Shown in pieces: positions 1 through 7,095 of a stretch of 46,293 bases of DNA. How positions within the stretch are numbered: the first letter of the stretch is position 1; each line of letters opens with the position of its first letter. Where the stretch lies: NCBI GenBank assembly GCA_009782475.1, contig WRIZ01000017.1:1-46293 (forward strand), in the 5' to 3' direction. Below the pieces are notes generated by a model, which was given only the letters and a program-made list of their open reading frames with translations, was not told the origin of the DNA and searched no databases. The stretch comes from Oscillospiraceae bacterium. GTDB lineage: Bacteria > Bacillota > Clostridia > Oscillospirales > UBA929. The position numbers were made by a program, and so were the translations under genes.

Positions 1-1
1 G

Positions 2-157
2 CAGAATAAAGACCCGTTTATACAGGGAGTGTTACAAAAAGCGGAGAAAGAGATTCTCGCGCTCTTTCCCGGCGGCATCCAAAAGAGCCGTCAAAAGAAC
101 GACGCGCTGGACGCCTTGATCGCGTCGGCCGGAAACCTGATAAAAAAGGAGGAGTAA
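2..157 (+). CDS. dnaX: DNA polymerase III gamma/tau subunit, C-terminal end (partial)
   Basis: The window opens inside a reading frame that runs from position 2 to a TAA at 155-157, giving about 51 residues ending in LIASAGNLIKKEE. The frame is open from the first base and stops 2 nt before ybaB, whose ribosome site (AAGGAGGAG) lies in its last codons. The visible tail is too short to identify by domain. The assignment rests mainly on the widely conserved dnaX-ybaB-recR order and on the charged C-terminal tail typical of tau. The clamp-loader ATPase portion lies outside the window. Confidence 0.7.
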   Translation, partial: QNKDPFIQGVLQKAEKEILALFPGGIQKSRQKNDALDALIASAGNLIKKEE

Positions 158-159
158 AA

Positions 160-489
160 ATGGCAAAACACGGATTGCCCCAAAGCTTTGGAGGCGGAGG
201 GATGCTCAAACAGGTACAGAAGATGCAGGAGGAGATGCTCCGGGTACAGCAGGAGCTGGAGGAGAAGGAATACACATCGGCTTCGGGCGGCGGAGCCGTT
301 TCGGCCACGGTAAACGGCAAACACGAGGTTCTGTCGCTGACTTTATCATCTGATGTTGTTGACCCGGAGGATATTGACATGCTGACCGACCTCGTTATCG
401 CGGCGGTCAACGGAGCCATGAACCAAGCTGATGAAACGGCGCAGAAGGAAATGTCGCGGTTTACCGGCGGCATGAAGCTGCCGTTCTAA
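160..489 (+). CDS. YbaB/EbfC family nucleoid-associated protein
   Basis: This 109-aa protein belongs to the YbaB/EbfC family of small dimeric DNA-binding proteins that associate with the nucleoid. The N-terminus is Gly-rich (FGGGGMLKQVQKMQEEM), followed by a long charged helix with Met/Gln heptads. The family core VSATVNGKHEVLSLTLSSDV and the helix DLVIAAVNGAMNQADE follow, ending in a FTGGMKLPF tail. All are standard YbaB landmarks at normal length. The start is set by AAGGAGGAG at 147-154. It sits between dnaX and recR with 2-3 nt gaps, so the three are surely co-transcribed. Confidence 0.95.
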   Translation: MAKHGLPQSFGGGGMLKQVQKMQEEMLRVQQELEEKEYTSASGGGAVSATVNGKHEVLSLTLSSDVVDPEDIDMLTDLVIAAVNGAMNQADETAQKEMSRFTGGMKLPF

Positions 490-492
490 ACA

Positions 493-1092
493 ATGAGTAT
501 ATATCCCAAGCCGGTTGAGGAATTGATCGATCATTTCGCGCGTCTGCCCGGGATCGGGCGGAAAGGGGCTGCGCGGCTGGTTTTTCATCTGCTGGAACAG
601 AGCGATGAGGAAGTGCGCGAATTTGCCGAGGCAATGGTTTCAGCGCGGCTGAACACCGTCTTCTGCCGTGAATGTCAAAACCTCTCCGGGGAGGAGCTAT
701 GCCCGCTTTGTTCCCATACGGAGCGTGACAGAACCCTCTTGTGCGTTGTGGCGGAACCGCGGGATGTTGCCGCGATCGAACGCTGCCGTGAATACAAAGG
801 GTTATATCATGTCCTGCATGGCGTCATATCCCCCACCAGGCAGAAAAGCCCCGCCGACATACGCTTGAAAGAGCTGCTGGAGAGGGTGGGCTCCGGCGGA
901 TTCAACGAGGTCATCTTGGCCACAAACCCCGATACCGACGGCGATACAACGGCGTTGTATATCGCCCGGACGCTCCGCCCATACGAAGTGAAGGTGTCCC
1001 GTTTGGCGTATGGGCTTCCGATGGGCGGGCATGTGGAACACGCCGACGAGCTGACCATTCTGCGCGCTTTGGACGGACGGCGTGAAGTGTAA
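493..1092 (+). CDS. recR: Recombination mediator protein RecR
   Basis: RecR (199 aa, usual length) works with RecF/RecO to load RecA at gaps in damaged DNA. In order the sequence shows the helix-hairpin-helix (FARLPGIGRKGAARL, about residues 14-28), a four-Cys zinc finger (CRECQ...CPLC, about 57-74), a Toprim domain (LLCVVAEPRDVAAIE; ATNPDTDGDTTALYI) and the C-terminal Walker-B-like segment with GLPMGGHVEHADELTI. It starts 3 nt after ybaB. Its ribosome site is weak, which suggests translational coupling. A possible small RNA and a strong terminator follow. Confidence 0.97.
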   Translation: MSIYPKPVEELIDHFARLPGIGRKGAARLVFHLLEQSDEEVREFAEAMVSARLNTVFCRECQNLSGEELCPLCSHTERDRTLLCVVAEPRDVAAIERCREYKGLYHVLHGVISPTRQKSPADIRLKELLERVGSGGFNEVILATNPDTDGDTTALYIARTLRPYEVKVSRLAYGLPMGGHVEHADELTILRALDGRREV

Positions 1093-1136
1093 TAAATTGT
1101 TAACAAAATGGAAACCGCTAATTCACAAATTGCGAC

Positions 1137-1250
1137 TATAATGAATCTAAACCAAACTTGCTTAGGCCATGAGGCTTGAGAAAATGCCTAAGAAGCGCCG
1201 CCGCACTACGGCGGAGAATACAAAGCCCGGGGTCATCGACCCCGGGCTTT
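1137..1250 (+). ncRNA. Candidate small structured RNA between recR and the next gene
   Basis: The recR-downstream gap holds a TATAAT (1137-1142) followed by three consecutive hairpins. The first has arms CTTAGGC (about 1161) and GCCTAAG (about 1187). The second is CCGCCG-cacta-CGGCGG (about 1198-1213). The third is the 13-bp terminator stem 1222-1250. No -35 box is visible at normal spacing and no open frame is present. It could be a short independent transcript or just a structured recR 3' UTR. It does not match any RNA family I recognise. Confidence 0.35.
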
Positions 1251-1256
1251 GACCAT
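1222..1256. terminator. Strong bidirectional terminator after recR
   Basis: A perfect 13-bp stem (AAAGCCCGGGGTC / GACCCCGGGCTTT) with a 3-nt loop is followed by GACCATTTT on the plus strand. It lies between recR and the convergent membrane protein gene, so it can serve both. Confidence 0.85.
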
Positions 1257-1264
1257 TTTGAGTG

Positions 1265-1843
1265 TCAAATCAATTTGATCGTGTAGAAAACAGCCGCGAT
1301 GAACAGATAGCAAAACAACGCTATGATGGCGACAAGCGCGGCAGGCCGGCCCCAAATGACAGTGCAGACCAACGCGGCTGTCAGCGCGCCGCAGGCAATA
1401 AAAAGGAAGAGGTATTGCCCCTTGCGCGGCATGACGGCAAAAGACTGTTTCCCGAAAGCGATGACGCCGCCTTTTTTACGCAAAAACCAAATCAGGAAAA
1501 CCGAAAGGATGATGGCGGCGGCAAACAGGATGTGCGCAACCGTGTCCCAACGCCCCGAACGCTGATACAGCAGGGTTAGCAGCCATAAACCAATGGCGCC
1601 GCCCGAGATGAGCATTGTCAGGGCGATAAAATCCTTGGGATAGATGTACGCTAGTAAATAGAGCACCGCAACGCCTACAGGAAGGGCAAAAATAATGGGA
1701 TGCCACTCGTTCCGATAAAAGAGGAACGTCCACAATGCCAAAAAGAGCATGACGCACAGCACCCGCCACGTAAATCGGTCATCGGCGCGGCGTTGCTCTT
1801 CCTTGCGCTTTTTTCTCAATTCTGCCAAATCTTTCTTCGGCAT
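1265..1843 (-). CDS. Hypothetical integral membrane protein
   Basis: This 192-aa protein has a highly basic N-terminus (MPKKDLAELRKKRKEEQRR), then about six hydrophobic segments. They include FTWRVLCVMLFLALWTFLFY, a segment around IIFALPVGVAVLYLLAYIY, and a last one ending in FYTIKLI. No catalytic or transport motif is recognisable. The start is supported by AGGAGGGG a few bases upstream. The gene is convergent with recR and follows rsmE by about 25 nt on the same strand, so it is probably co-transcribed with rsmE. Confidence 0.75.
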   Translation of the reverse strand: MPKKDLAELRKKRKEEQRRADDRFTWRVLCVMLFLALWTFLFYRNEWHPIIFALPVGVAVLYLLAYIYPKDFIALTMLISGGAIGLWLLTLLYQRSGRWDTVAHILFAAAIILSVFLIWFLRKKGGVIAFGKQSFAVMPRKGQYLFLFIACGALTAALVCTVIWGRPAALVAIIALFCYLFIAAVFYTIKLI

Positions 1844-1868
1844 ATGACCCCTCCTGCTGTTATTTACT

Positions 1869-2579
1869 TCATTTTTCGCACGAACTCATATGATGGTAGC
1901 GGATAGCCGATAAAGCCATCAGCGGGGCAGTCTCGCAGCGTAATATAGTGTTACCAAGCGATACGGCCTTCCAGCCGCATTGTCCGGCGCGTTCGGCTTC
2001 TTCCGGCGCATATCCGCCTTCCGGCCCGGTCATAATAGCAATATCAACGCTTTCGGTTAATCCTGCTTTCAATGTAACGGTGCTCTCTTCCTCATAGCAG
2101 AATAACGGCAGATGATGCTTAACCAAAACAGCGTCACGAAATAGCAATGGGTTTCTCAATAAAGGCAATTTTCCGCGTCCGCTCTGCTCGGCGGCGGAAT
2201 GCAAAATCTTCCGGTAACGCTTGATTTTCTCTTCGGAAGGGGAGGCTGCAATGCAGCGGGAAGACAATACCGGGGTAATGGAAACCGCCCCCAGCTCGGC
2301 TGCTTTTTGCAGCATCCATTCAAAACGCTCCCCTTTGGAGAGGGAAGGGTAGAGGTGAATGGAAAACGTGTCTTCCCCTTGCGAGGGATAGGTTTCAAGC
2401 ACCGTTGCCTCACGGCCGGCCGTTAAGGAGCATAACGCTTCCAAACCATTGCCGTCGCATAGGATGAGCCTGTCACCCTCCCGCATCCGCAAGACTTGGA
2501 CAATATGCCGCCTGTCCTCCTCGGAAAGAGGAACCGTGCCCTGTAAAACGACGCCCGGAATGATCAAACGAGGGTTCAT
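1869..2579 (-). CDS. rsmE: 16S rRNA (uracil-1498-N3)-methyltransferase RsmE
   Basis: RsmE methylates U1498 of 16S rRNA using S-adenosylmethionine and belongs to the SPOUT superfamily. The 236-aa protein has an N-terminal PUA-like domain (DRRHIVQVLRMREGDRLILC) and the C-terminal knotted domain with IMTGPEGGYAPEEAE, VSLGNTILRCETAPLMAL and AIRYH. These are the family's cofactor-binding and knot motifs. I chose ATG 2579 rather than an upstream ATG because AAAGGGG precedes it. A promoter lies at 2603-2631. Confidence 0.95.
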   Translation of the reverse strand: MNPRLIIPGVVLQGTVPLSEEDRRHIVQVLRMREGDRLILCDGNGLEALCSLTAGREATVLETYPSQGEDTFSIHLYPSLSKGERFEWMLQKAAELGAVSITPVLSSRCIAASPSEEKIKRYRKILHSAAEQSGRGKLPLLRNPLLFRDAVLVKHHLPLFCYEEESTVTLKAGLTESVDIAIMTGPEGGYAPEEAERAGQCGWKAVSLGNTILRCETAPLMALSAIRYHHMSSCEK

Positions 2580-2602
2580 TGGATAGCCCCTTTCGCACAG
2601 GC

Positions 2603-2631
2603 ATTTTAACATAAATAAGATGAATATACAA
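2603..2631 (-). promoter_or_regulatory. Sigma-A promoter of rsmE
   Basis: On the minus strand TTGTAT (2626-2631), a 17-bp spacer and TAAAAT (2603-2608) lie just upstream of the rsmE ribosome site. Confidence 0.6.
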
Positions 2632-3015
2632 GAGCAGACGTGAAAATTTCAAATCAGACAGAAAAACCCCAAAAGGAAATAAAAGGGGATTCCTAAATAT
2701 GAAGAGGAAAAGAAGGATAGTGAGCGGGATAATATAGGGGCAAAGACAGAAAATCGGCGTTTGGCGGAAATCAAGAAGCATTTCTTCAGGAAAAGCGGTC
2801 GGGAAACGGAGGATACCCTCATGAAAAAGAGAATAGAAGAACAGAAATAAATGCGAAACAAGATGAAAAATGTAGAACAATAGCAAAAATGAGAAAAGAT
2901 TCTTCTCAATCAAATATCAGTTACATAGCAAGCTAACATTTATCGGCAAAAAGCGCGAAAACATCCTAAATAATGGGAAACTTCTGAAGGCTTTGTAAAC
3001 AGCGTTAAAAACGTC
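2632..3015. other. Intergenic region, purine-rich plus strand
   Basis: About 380 bases between the rsmE promoter and the foldase promoter hold no convincing gene. The plus strand is strongly purine-rich (many GAA/AAG runs at 2640-2900). This leaves a hydrophobic open frame on the minus strand that has no ribosome site and would overlap the rsmE start. No hairpin or RNA motif was recognised. Confidence 0.5.
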
Positions 3016-3044
3016 TTGATATTTACCCGGCTATCGTATACAAT
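3016..3044 (+). promoter_or_regulatory. Sigma-A promoter of the PrsA-type foldase gene
   Basis: TTGATA (3016-3021), a 17-bp spacer and TACAAT (3039-3044). It lies over the longest possible upstream start codon, which supports the downstream ATG at 3109. Confidence 0.75.
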
Positions 3045-3108
3045 AATCAATGCTTTATATCGGCTTGCACGGCAGCCAATAACCAATGATACGAGGAGAG
3101 AACCATTC

Positions 3109-4662
3109 ATGAGTGCTTCAAGAGAAAAAAAGCTGCGTAAGGAAGTAAGTGACAGGCCGGGTTTGTCCGCCAAGCAACTGCAAGAGAGACAGGACGCGTT
3201 CCGCAGACGCGTTGTAACCGTGATAGCGGCTGTTCTCCTGTTCGCGCTCATCTTTTTGATCCTGTCCGGCTCCGGCGTGATGTCAGGAATGACCGCCCTG
3301 ACCATCGACGGTGTGAAAATCAGCGCGGCGGAATTGAATTTCCATTACTATACCGCATTCGAGGAGCTGTATTACCTCTATTACTCCTATGGCTTGCTCG
3401 ACCAGCTTGGCATAGACCCAGATATATCCTTCAAAAAGCAGTATGCAGGCGAAGAAACATGGGCGGAGTATTTTGAGGATTCGGCCATACAATCGTTGAA
3501 GAGGATCGTTGCCCTGAGCGAAGCGGCCAAACGCGAGGGAATAACGCTGAACGAAGACGACAAAGCCGACATCAAAGAAGCAATGGACAATATGGAGGTG
3601 TATGCCTCACAGCAGGGGCTGAAAGTCAACCGTTACCTGAGCAATCGGTATGGGCGCGGCCTCACGCTCGAAAAGTATGAAGAGATACTGGAACGGTTTT
3701 TCCTGTCCGACCGGTATACAAAGGCTAAGGTTGAAGCGTTCAACTGGAACGATCAGGATTTTGAAGCGTATTATCAGGAAAACCGTGAAAAATACGACTT
3801 CATAGATTACCACACGTTCACAATAAAAGGAACGCCGTCCGACCAGTCGGAACGCGAAGAGCCGTATACCGAAGAGGAACTGGAAGCATATAAGGAAGAA
3901 CAGCGCGGCAAGGCCAACGAGATGCTGTCCCGCGTCACCGCCTCGGAAGCGTTTTTCGCGCTGAGCCGGGAGTATACGGCCGATCCGGTGGAAGACGAGG
4001 ATAATGAAGGCGAATCCGGCGAAGAAGAAGAGACGGATACGACGCTCATTGAGAAACTGTCTGTAGGCAGTGTGTCGGAAACCCTGAAAGAGTATCTGAC
4101 CAGCACATCCCGCGCAAAAGGGGATAAAACCGTGATCGAAAACGGGGACGACTTCGTCGTCATTCTCTTCTTAAACCGTTACCGTGAGGAAGGTCCTTTT
4201 ACAGAGGCGGAAGTGAAAGCCGAGGCGGACAGGATTTATGCGGAATGGCTCGCGGGCGACGCCGATGAAGATTCCTTCGCCGAACTGGCGCGCCTGCACA
4301 CCGCGGACGGAAACGGTGAAGAGGGCGGGATTTATGAGGGTGTGTATCCGGGGCAAATGGTCGCCGAGTTCAACGACTGGTGCTTTGACCCGAGCCGCCA
4401 GCCGGGAGATCATGGCATTGTCAAAACGGAGTTCGGGCAGCACATCATGTATTTTGTCGGAGTCAACGAAACCAACCAAGCCAACATTGATATACGCCAT
4501 ATCCTGATCAAATCGGGCGGATGGAAAGCCAAAGTGAAATCCGATTTGGATTCAGAAACCTATCAAGAGCTGCTTTCTGAGCTGACCGATGATTTGGAGC
4601 CCAAACGCAGCTGGCTGGGCATGATATTCACCAAAGAAAAATCAGCCTCAAAGGCATCCTAG
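3109..4662 (+). CDS. Membrane-anchored peptidyl-prolyl isomerase (PrsA/SurA-type, parvulin domain)
   Basis: This 517-aa extracytoplasmic folding factor has a basic cytoplasmic N-terminus (about 1-33) and one membrane segment (VVTVIAAVLLFALIFLILSG). A long helical SurA_N/PrsA-like region follows. A first, degenerate isomerase-like region contains an acidic insert of about 20 residues rich in Glu/Asp (about 300-320). A second parvulin-like region carries DSFAELARLHTADGNGEEGG and FGQHIMYF. The C-terminal NIDIRHILIKSGG resembles the start of another parvulin unit. There is no lipobox Cys, so it is anchored by the TM helix, unlike Bacillus PrsA. ATG 3109 follows GAGGAGAG and the promoter at 3016. 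It is monocistronic, with a 6S-like RNA directly downstream. Confidence 0.85.
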   Translation: MSASREKKLRKEVSDRPGLSAKQLQERQDAFRRRVVTVIAAVLLFALIFLILSGSGVMSGMTALTIDGVKISAAELNFHYYTAFEELYYLYYSYGLLDQLGIDPDISFKKQYAGEETWAEYFEDSAIQSLKRIVALSEAAKREGITLNEDDKADIKEAMDNMEVYASQQGLKVNRYLSNRYGRGLTLEKYEEILERFFLSDRYTKAKVEAFNWNDQDFEAYYQENREKYDFIDYHTFTIKGTPSDQSEREEPYTEEELEAYKEEQRGKANEMLSRVTASEAFFALSREYTADPVEDEDNEGESGEEEETDTTLIEKLSVGSVSETLKEYLTSTSRAKGDKTVIENGDDFVVILFLNRYREEGPFTEAEVKAEADRIYAEWLAGDADEDSFAELARLHTADGNGEEGGIYEGVYPGQMVAEFNDWCFDPSRQPGDHGIVKTEFGQHIMYFVGVNETNQANIDIRHILIKSGGWKAKVKSDLDSETYQELLSELTDDLEPKRSWLGMIFTKEKSASKAS

Positions 4663-4672
4663 CACTTTCCTG

Positions 4673-4701
4673 TTGATTGTTTCTCCCTTCTGTGGTATAC
4701 T
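4673..4701 (+). promoter_or_regulatory. Sigma-A promoter of the 6S-like RNA
   Basis: TTGATT (4673-4678), a 17-bp spacer and TATACT (4696-4701) lie 10 nt after the foldase stop. No open frame follows for 250 nt, indicating a non-coding transcript starting near 4708. Confidence 0.75.
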
Positions 4702-4707
4702 CAAATC

Positions 4708-4918
4708 AGTTCCCTGCTTTTCGCGTGACGAGCCTTTTTAAACCCACATTTCCACATCGGGATTCCGACTTCCGCCGCTGTTTGCAGGCCTCCCGACTTT
4801 ACGTTGGACGTTGGAAGCAGTAATGCGGCGGAGAGGTTGCCCACCTGCAGAGACGTGCAGGTTATAAACGGGTTCGCACGGTCAACGCCCGGCGTAAGCC
4901 GGACGGTAGCGGGGTAAC
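4708..4918 (+). ncRNA. ssrS: 6S RNA (SsrS-like) regulator of RNA polymerase
   Basis: 6S RNA mimics an open promoter and sequesters the housekeeping RNA polymerase. About 210 nt without coding potential lie between a consensus promoter and a terminator. The two ends fold on each other into one long, interrupted rod. CCCTGC near 4721 pairs with GCGGGG near 4910, GCGTGAC with GTCA-A-CGC (one bulge), and CGAGCC with GGTTCG. The distal arm CCGCCGC / GCGGCGG closes an upper stem. Length, promoter, rod shape and central unpaired region fit 6S RNA of Clostridia. I recognise the style (TTGCAGGCCTCCC, CCACCTGCAGAG) but cannot run a covariance search. The exact 3' end is uncertain. Confidence 0.7.
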
Positions 4919-4926
4919 ATTAACAT

Positions 4927-4957
4927 CAAAAAGCCGTTCTGCAACAGAACGGCTTTT
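4927..4957. terminator. Bidirectional terminator after the 6S-like RNA
   Basis: AAAAAGCCGTTCTG-caa-CAGAACGGCTTTT is a long stem with a 3-nt loop, an A-run on one side and T-run on the other. It ends the RNA on the plus strand and the zinc-ribbon gene on the minus strand. Confidence 0.85.
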
Positions 4958-4962
4958 CATCA

Positions 4963-5415
4963 TCAACGATGCCATCTTCCGAGGTAAATAGGGTCTATCA
5001 CATCCAAAGCGATCAGCAGGACAACAATCAGAACGGTCAGCAGCAGCAGAAAGGTAAATGTTGTCAGCGCGAGCAGTTTTCCGCGCGCGAACTCCCGCTG
5101 AGGGGAGGGTTTGCTTGACGCCGCCATGACGGCCATCAGGATAAGATTGAAAACAGGGATATAACAGAGCAGTTCCAAGAGATAAACCCTGCCGGCCGGC
5201 AGCCCTGAGAGAACCGCCTCTTCGGCAATGATTTTTTCGCCGCTGTTTTCTTCCGTTTTCTCCGGCAAATCTGTTTTGACGGCGGGATCGGCCTGAACCG
5301 GCGTCTTTGCCGTGACCAATTCGGGTGCCGCCGTGACCGAACTGATCGGGCGGCCGCAGCGGTGGCAAAATTTGAAACCATCTAACATATTGTGTCCGCA
5401 ATGCGCACAAATCAC
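4963..5415 (-). CDS. Zinc-ribbon membrane protein of unknown function
   Basis: This is a 150-aa protein. The first 25 residues form a zinc ribbon (CAHCGHN, then CHRCGRP). A low-complexity acidic linker and two or three membrane helices follow (LLELLCYIPVFNLILMAVMAA and LLALTTFTFLLLLTVLIVVL). I chose GTG 5415 because GGAGG lies 8 nt before it. The longer TTG start would contain the ribosome site inside the gene. The layout is common for Firmicutes zinc-ribbon proteins of unknown role. It is convergent with the 6S-like RNA. Confidence 0.7.
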   Translation of the reverse strand: MICAHCGHNMLDGFKFCHRCGRPISSVTAAPELVTAKTPVQADPAVKTDLPEKTEENSGEKIIAEEAVLSGLPAGRVYLLELLCYIPVFNLILMAVMAASSKPSPQREFARGKLLALTTFTFLLLLTVLIVVLLIALDVIDPIYLGRWHR

Positions 5416-5528
5416 AATATTTTCCTCCTGCAAAGCAAATAGTCGGAAAAGCGTATCACTATATTACCGTAAATCCAATTCGCTGTATAGGGTTTTTAGA
5501 AATATTTAGAAAATAATCATAAAAACAT

Positions 5529-5557
5529 TTGACAAACCGGTTGGAATTGGATAGAAT
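5529..5557 (+). promoter_or_regulatory. Sigma-A promoter of the 5609-7030 unit
   Basis: TTGACA (5529-5534), a 17-bp spacer and TAGAAT (5552-5557). The spacer begins with the palindrome AACCGGTT, a possible operator. Confidence 0.75.
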
Positions 5558-5608
5558 AAAGTCGGTACACCCTGAAAGCGGGTTGAAAATCCGCGGGGAG
5601 GTTTTGTA

Positions 5609-6295
5609 GTGTCGCAAAAAAAAGACGGTAACAGAGTGCTGGATGTGCTCGAAAAAATGCGCGTCATCAAACGGTCGGAGGATGAAATCGGCCTTGACAG
5701 CGTGGCGGAAGACGAGGTTATGGACGTACAGATCGAAGAGCAGGAGGAAACCCTGCCCGTTCCGGTCGTCCAGCCCGCGCCTCCGGTGTATAATCCTGTC
5801 CCCGAAACGCCGTACGGCATTTCAGGAGAGGATAAAAGCCTGTTTTGGGAAGATGAGTCGCCTGCTCCCGGCGTGAGCACCGACCAATACCTCGACATCG
5901 CGCAGCTCTATAATGTGTTCAACATGAAAACGCAGGGCGTGGACACCATATATCTGATCGAATCCTATATCACCACCCTGCCCGAAACCCTGCCCGCCGA
6001 GCTGCGCCGCTCGATCATCCTCAAAATCATCGACGCCTCCGGGTTTGATTTCGACCAGCTGCTGAACGACGGCATAGACCGTGTGTCACAGTTGAATGAT
6101 TATTCGGGGAGATTTGCCTCCCGCACCGAAGAGATCGTGGAACGCCACAATGTAGAGATTGATGCCCTTGAACGTCAGATCCAACAGATCAGAGAGGCGA
6201 TCAACGAGCGTAAAAATCTACATAAGCGTCAGTTCCTCACCATCGAGAGTGAGGCGCAGCGCTTAAAAGATGTGCTGGATTTTATCACGAAATAG
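5609..6295 (+). CDS. Hypothetical protein with acidic linker and C-terminal coiled coil
   Basis: This 228-aa soluble protein starts at GTG 5609, with GGGGAGG 7 nt upstream. About residues 1-90 are acidic and Pro-rich (EEQEETLPVPVVQPAPPVY) and probably disordered. The region about 90-160 is a helical domain (YLDIAQLYNVFNMKTQGVDT, then LPAELRRSIILKIIDASGF). Residues about 170-228 form a coiled coil (RHNVEIDALERQIQQIREAI). It has no signal peptide. The next gene starts 21 nt later and encodes an anchored OmpA-like protein, so the pair may act together at the envelope. I do not recognise a named family. Confidence 0.65.
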   Translation: MSQKKDGNRVLDVLEKMRVIKRSEDEIGLDSVAEDEVMDVQIEEQEETLPVPVVQPAPPVYNPVPETPYGISGEDKSLFWEDESPAPGVSTDQYLDIAQLYNVFNMKTQGVDTIYLIESYITTLPETLPAELRRSIILKIIDASGFDFDQLLNDGIDRVSQLNDYSGRFASRTEEIVERHNVEIDALERQIQQIREAINERKNLHKRQFLTIESEAQRLKDVLDFITK

Positions 6296-6316
6296 GAGCC
6301 GAAAGTAGGAGCAGGC

Positions 6317-7030
6317 ATGAGAAGATACAAGCTGACAGGCCGGGGATGGGCGATGGCTGTTGTGTGCGCCGCCCTCCTCTTTTTAGGCACTTACGCGCTT
6401 GTGTCGCTGACCTCCGGCGGCAGTACGGACGACCCCTCGGAAACCCCAAGTGACGATCCGTTTCTCCAAAATACGCCGTCTCTGCCGTCGTCACCTTCCG
6501 AAGAGCCGTCGGCTGATCCTTCGGAAGAGCCTTCTGTTGAACTTCCTCCGGTCGCGCCTTCGGCCGAACCGTCGGAAGTGCCGTCGGCGGAACCCTCTAT
6601 TGAACCGTCGGCCGCGCCTTCGGCAGAACCGTCTCCGTCTCCTGTACCTTCGCCCGTTCCCTCGCCGCTCCCGTCTGAACCGCCGCCGCTCCCGCCGTCA
6701 TGGAAGGATGAAAGCACCGCCATCATGTTCGGGTTCAACAGCGCGGATATGTTTGAGCCGGAGCTTGCCATAAGCGATCTCATCGAAATTCTCCCGTCCG
6801 CGGAGGAATTGATCGAGGCGGGATATGTCGTCATCGTCACCGCTTTCGTAGCGTCTGACGAGGATACCGAGGATTTGGCTAGGCTCCGCGCAGAAGCGGT
6901 TCACGGGCTGCTTATGGAGCTGGGTATCCCCGAATCGTCCATCCGCCTGTATGCCGACCCCATCTCGGCCGGAACGGAACGGTACCGTCAGCGCGCCAAT
7001 GTAGCCTTTATGGAAGTGGGAAGCAAATAA
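6317..7030 (+). CDS. Membrane-anchored protein with Pro/Ser/Glu repeats and an OmpA-like domain
   Basis: This is a 237-aa protein. An N-terminal membrane anchor (AMAVVCAALLFLGTYALVSL) is followed by about 85 residues of PSxEPS-type repeats, a typical wall-spanning linker. The C-terminal domain of about 105 residues starts at SWKDESTAIMFGF. It has the OmpA_C-like order: a beta strand, a helix, YVVIVTAFVASDED, then LARLRAEAVHGLLMELGIPE, and RYRQRANVAFMEV. The usual Asp/Arg peptidoglycan-contact residues are only partly conserved, so binding is inferred. RBS GTAGGAGCAGG. It is probably an operon with the upstream gene, and a terminator follows. Confidence 0.7.
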   Translation: MRRYKLTGRGWAMAVVCAALLFLGTYALVSLTSGGSTDDPSETPSDDPFLQNTPSLPSSPSEEPSADPSEEPSVELPPVAPSAEPSEVPSAEPSIEPSAAPSAEPSPSPVPSPVPSPLPSEPPPLPPSWKDESTAIMFGFNSADMFEPELAISDLIEILPSAEELIEAGYVVIVTAFVASDEDTEDLARLRAEAVHGLLMELGIPESSIRLYADPISAGTERYRQRANVAFMEVGSK

Positions 7031-7050
7031 CAGACCGGTAAAAGCAGCAG

Positions 7051-7077
7051 GGCGGCCGCGATAGGCCGCCTTTCTTT
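7051..7077 (+). terminator. Terminator after the OmpA-like gene
   Basis: GGCGGCC-gcgata-GGCCGCC followed by TTTCTTT. It separates this unit from the hydratase gene. Confidence 0.8.
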
Positions 7078-7095
7078 AATCAAGGAGGTTATTAA

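Noticed and set aside
2473-2913. Hydrophobic 146-aa open frame on the minus strand upstream of rsmE
   Set aside because: It overlaps the rsmE start and its promoter, has no ribosome site, and results from a purine-rich plus strand.
6391-6840. Gly/Ser/Asp repeat protein on the minus strand
   Set aside because: It is the reverse reading of the Pro/Ser/Glu repeats of the OmpA-like gene.
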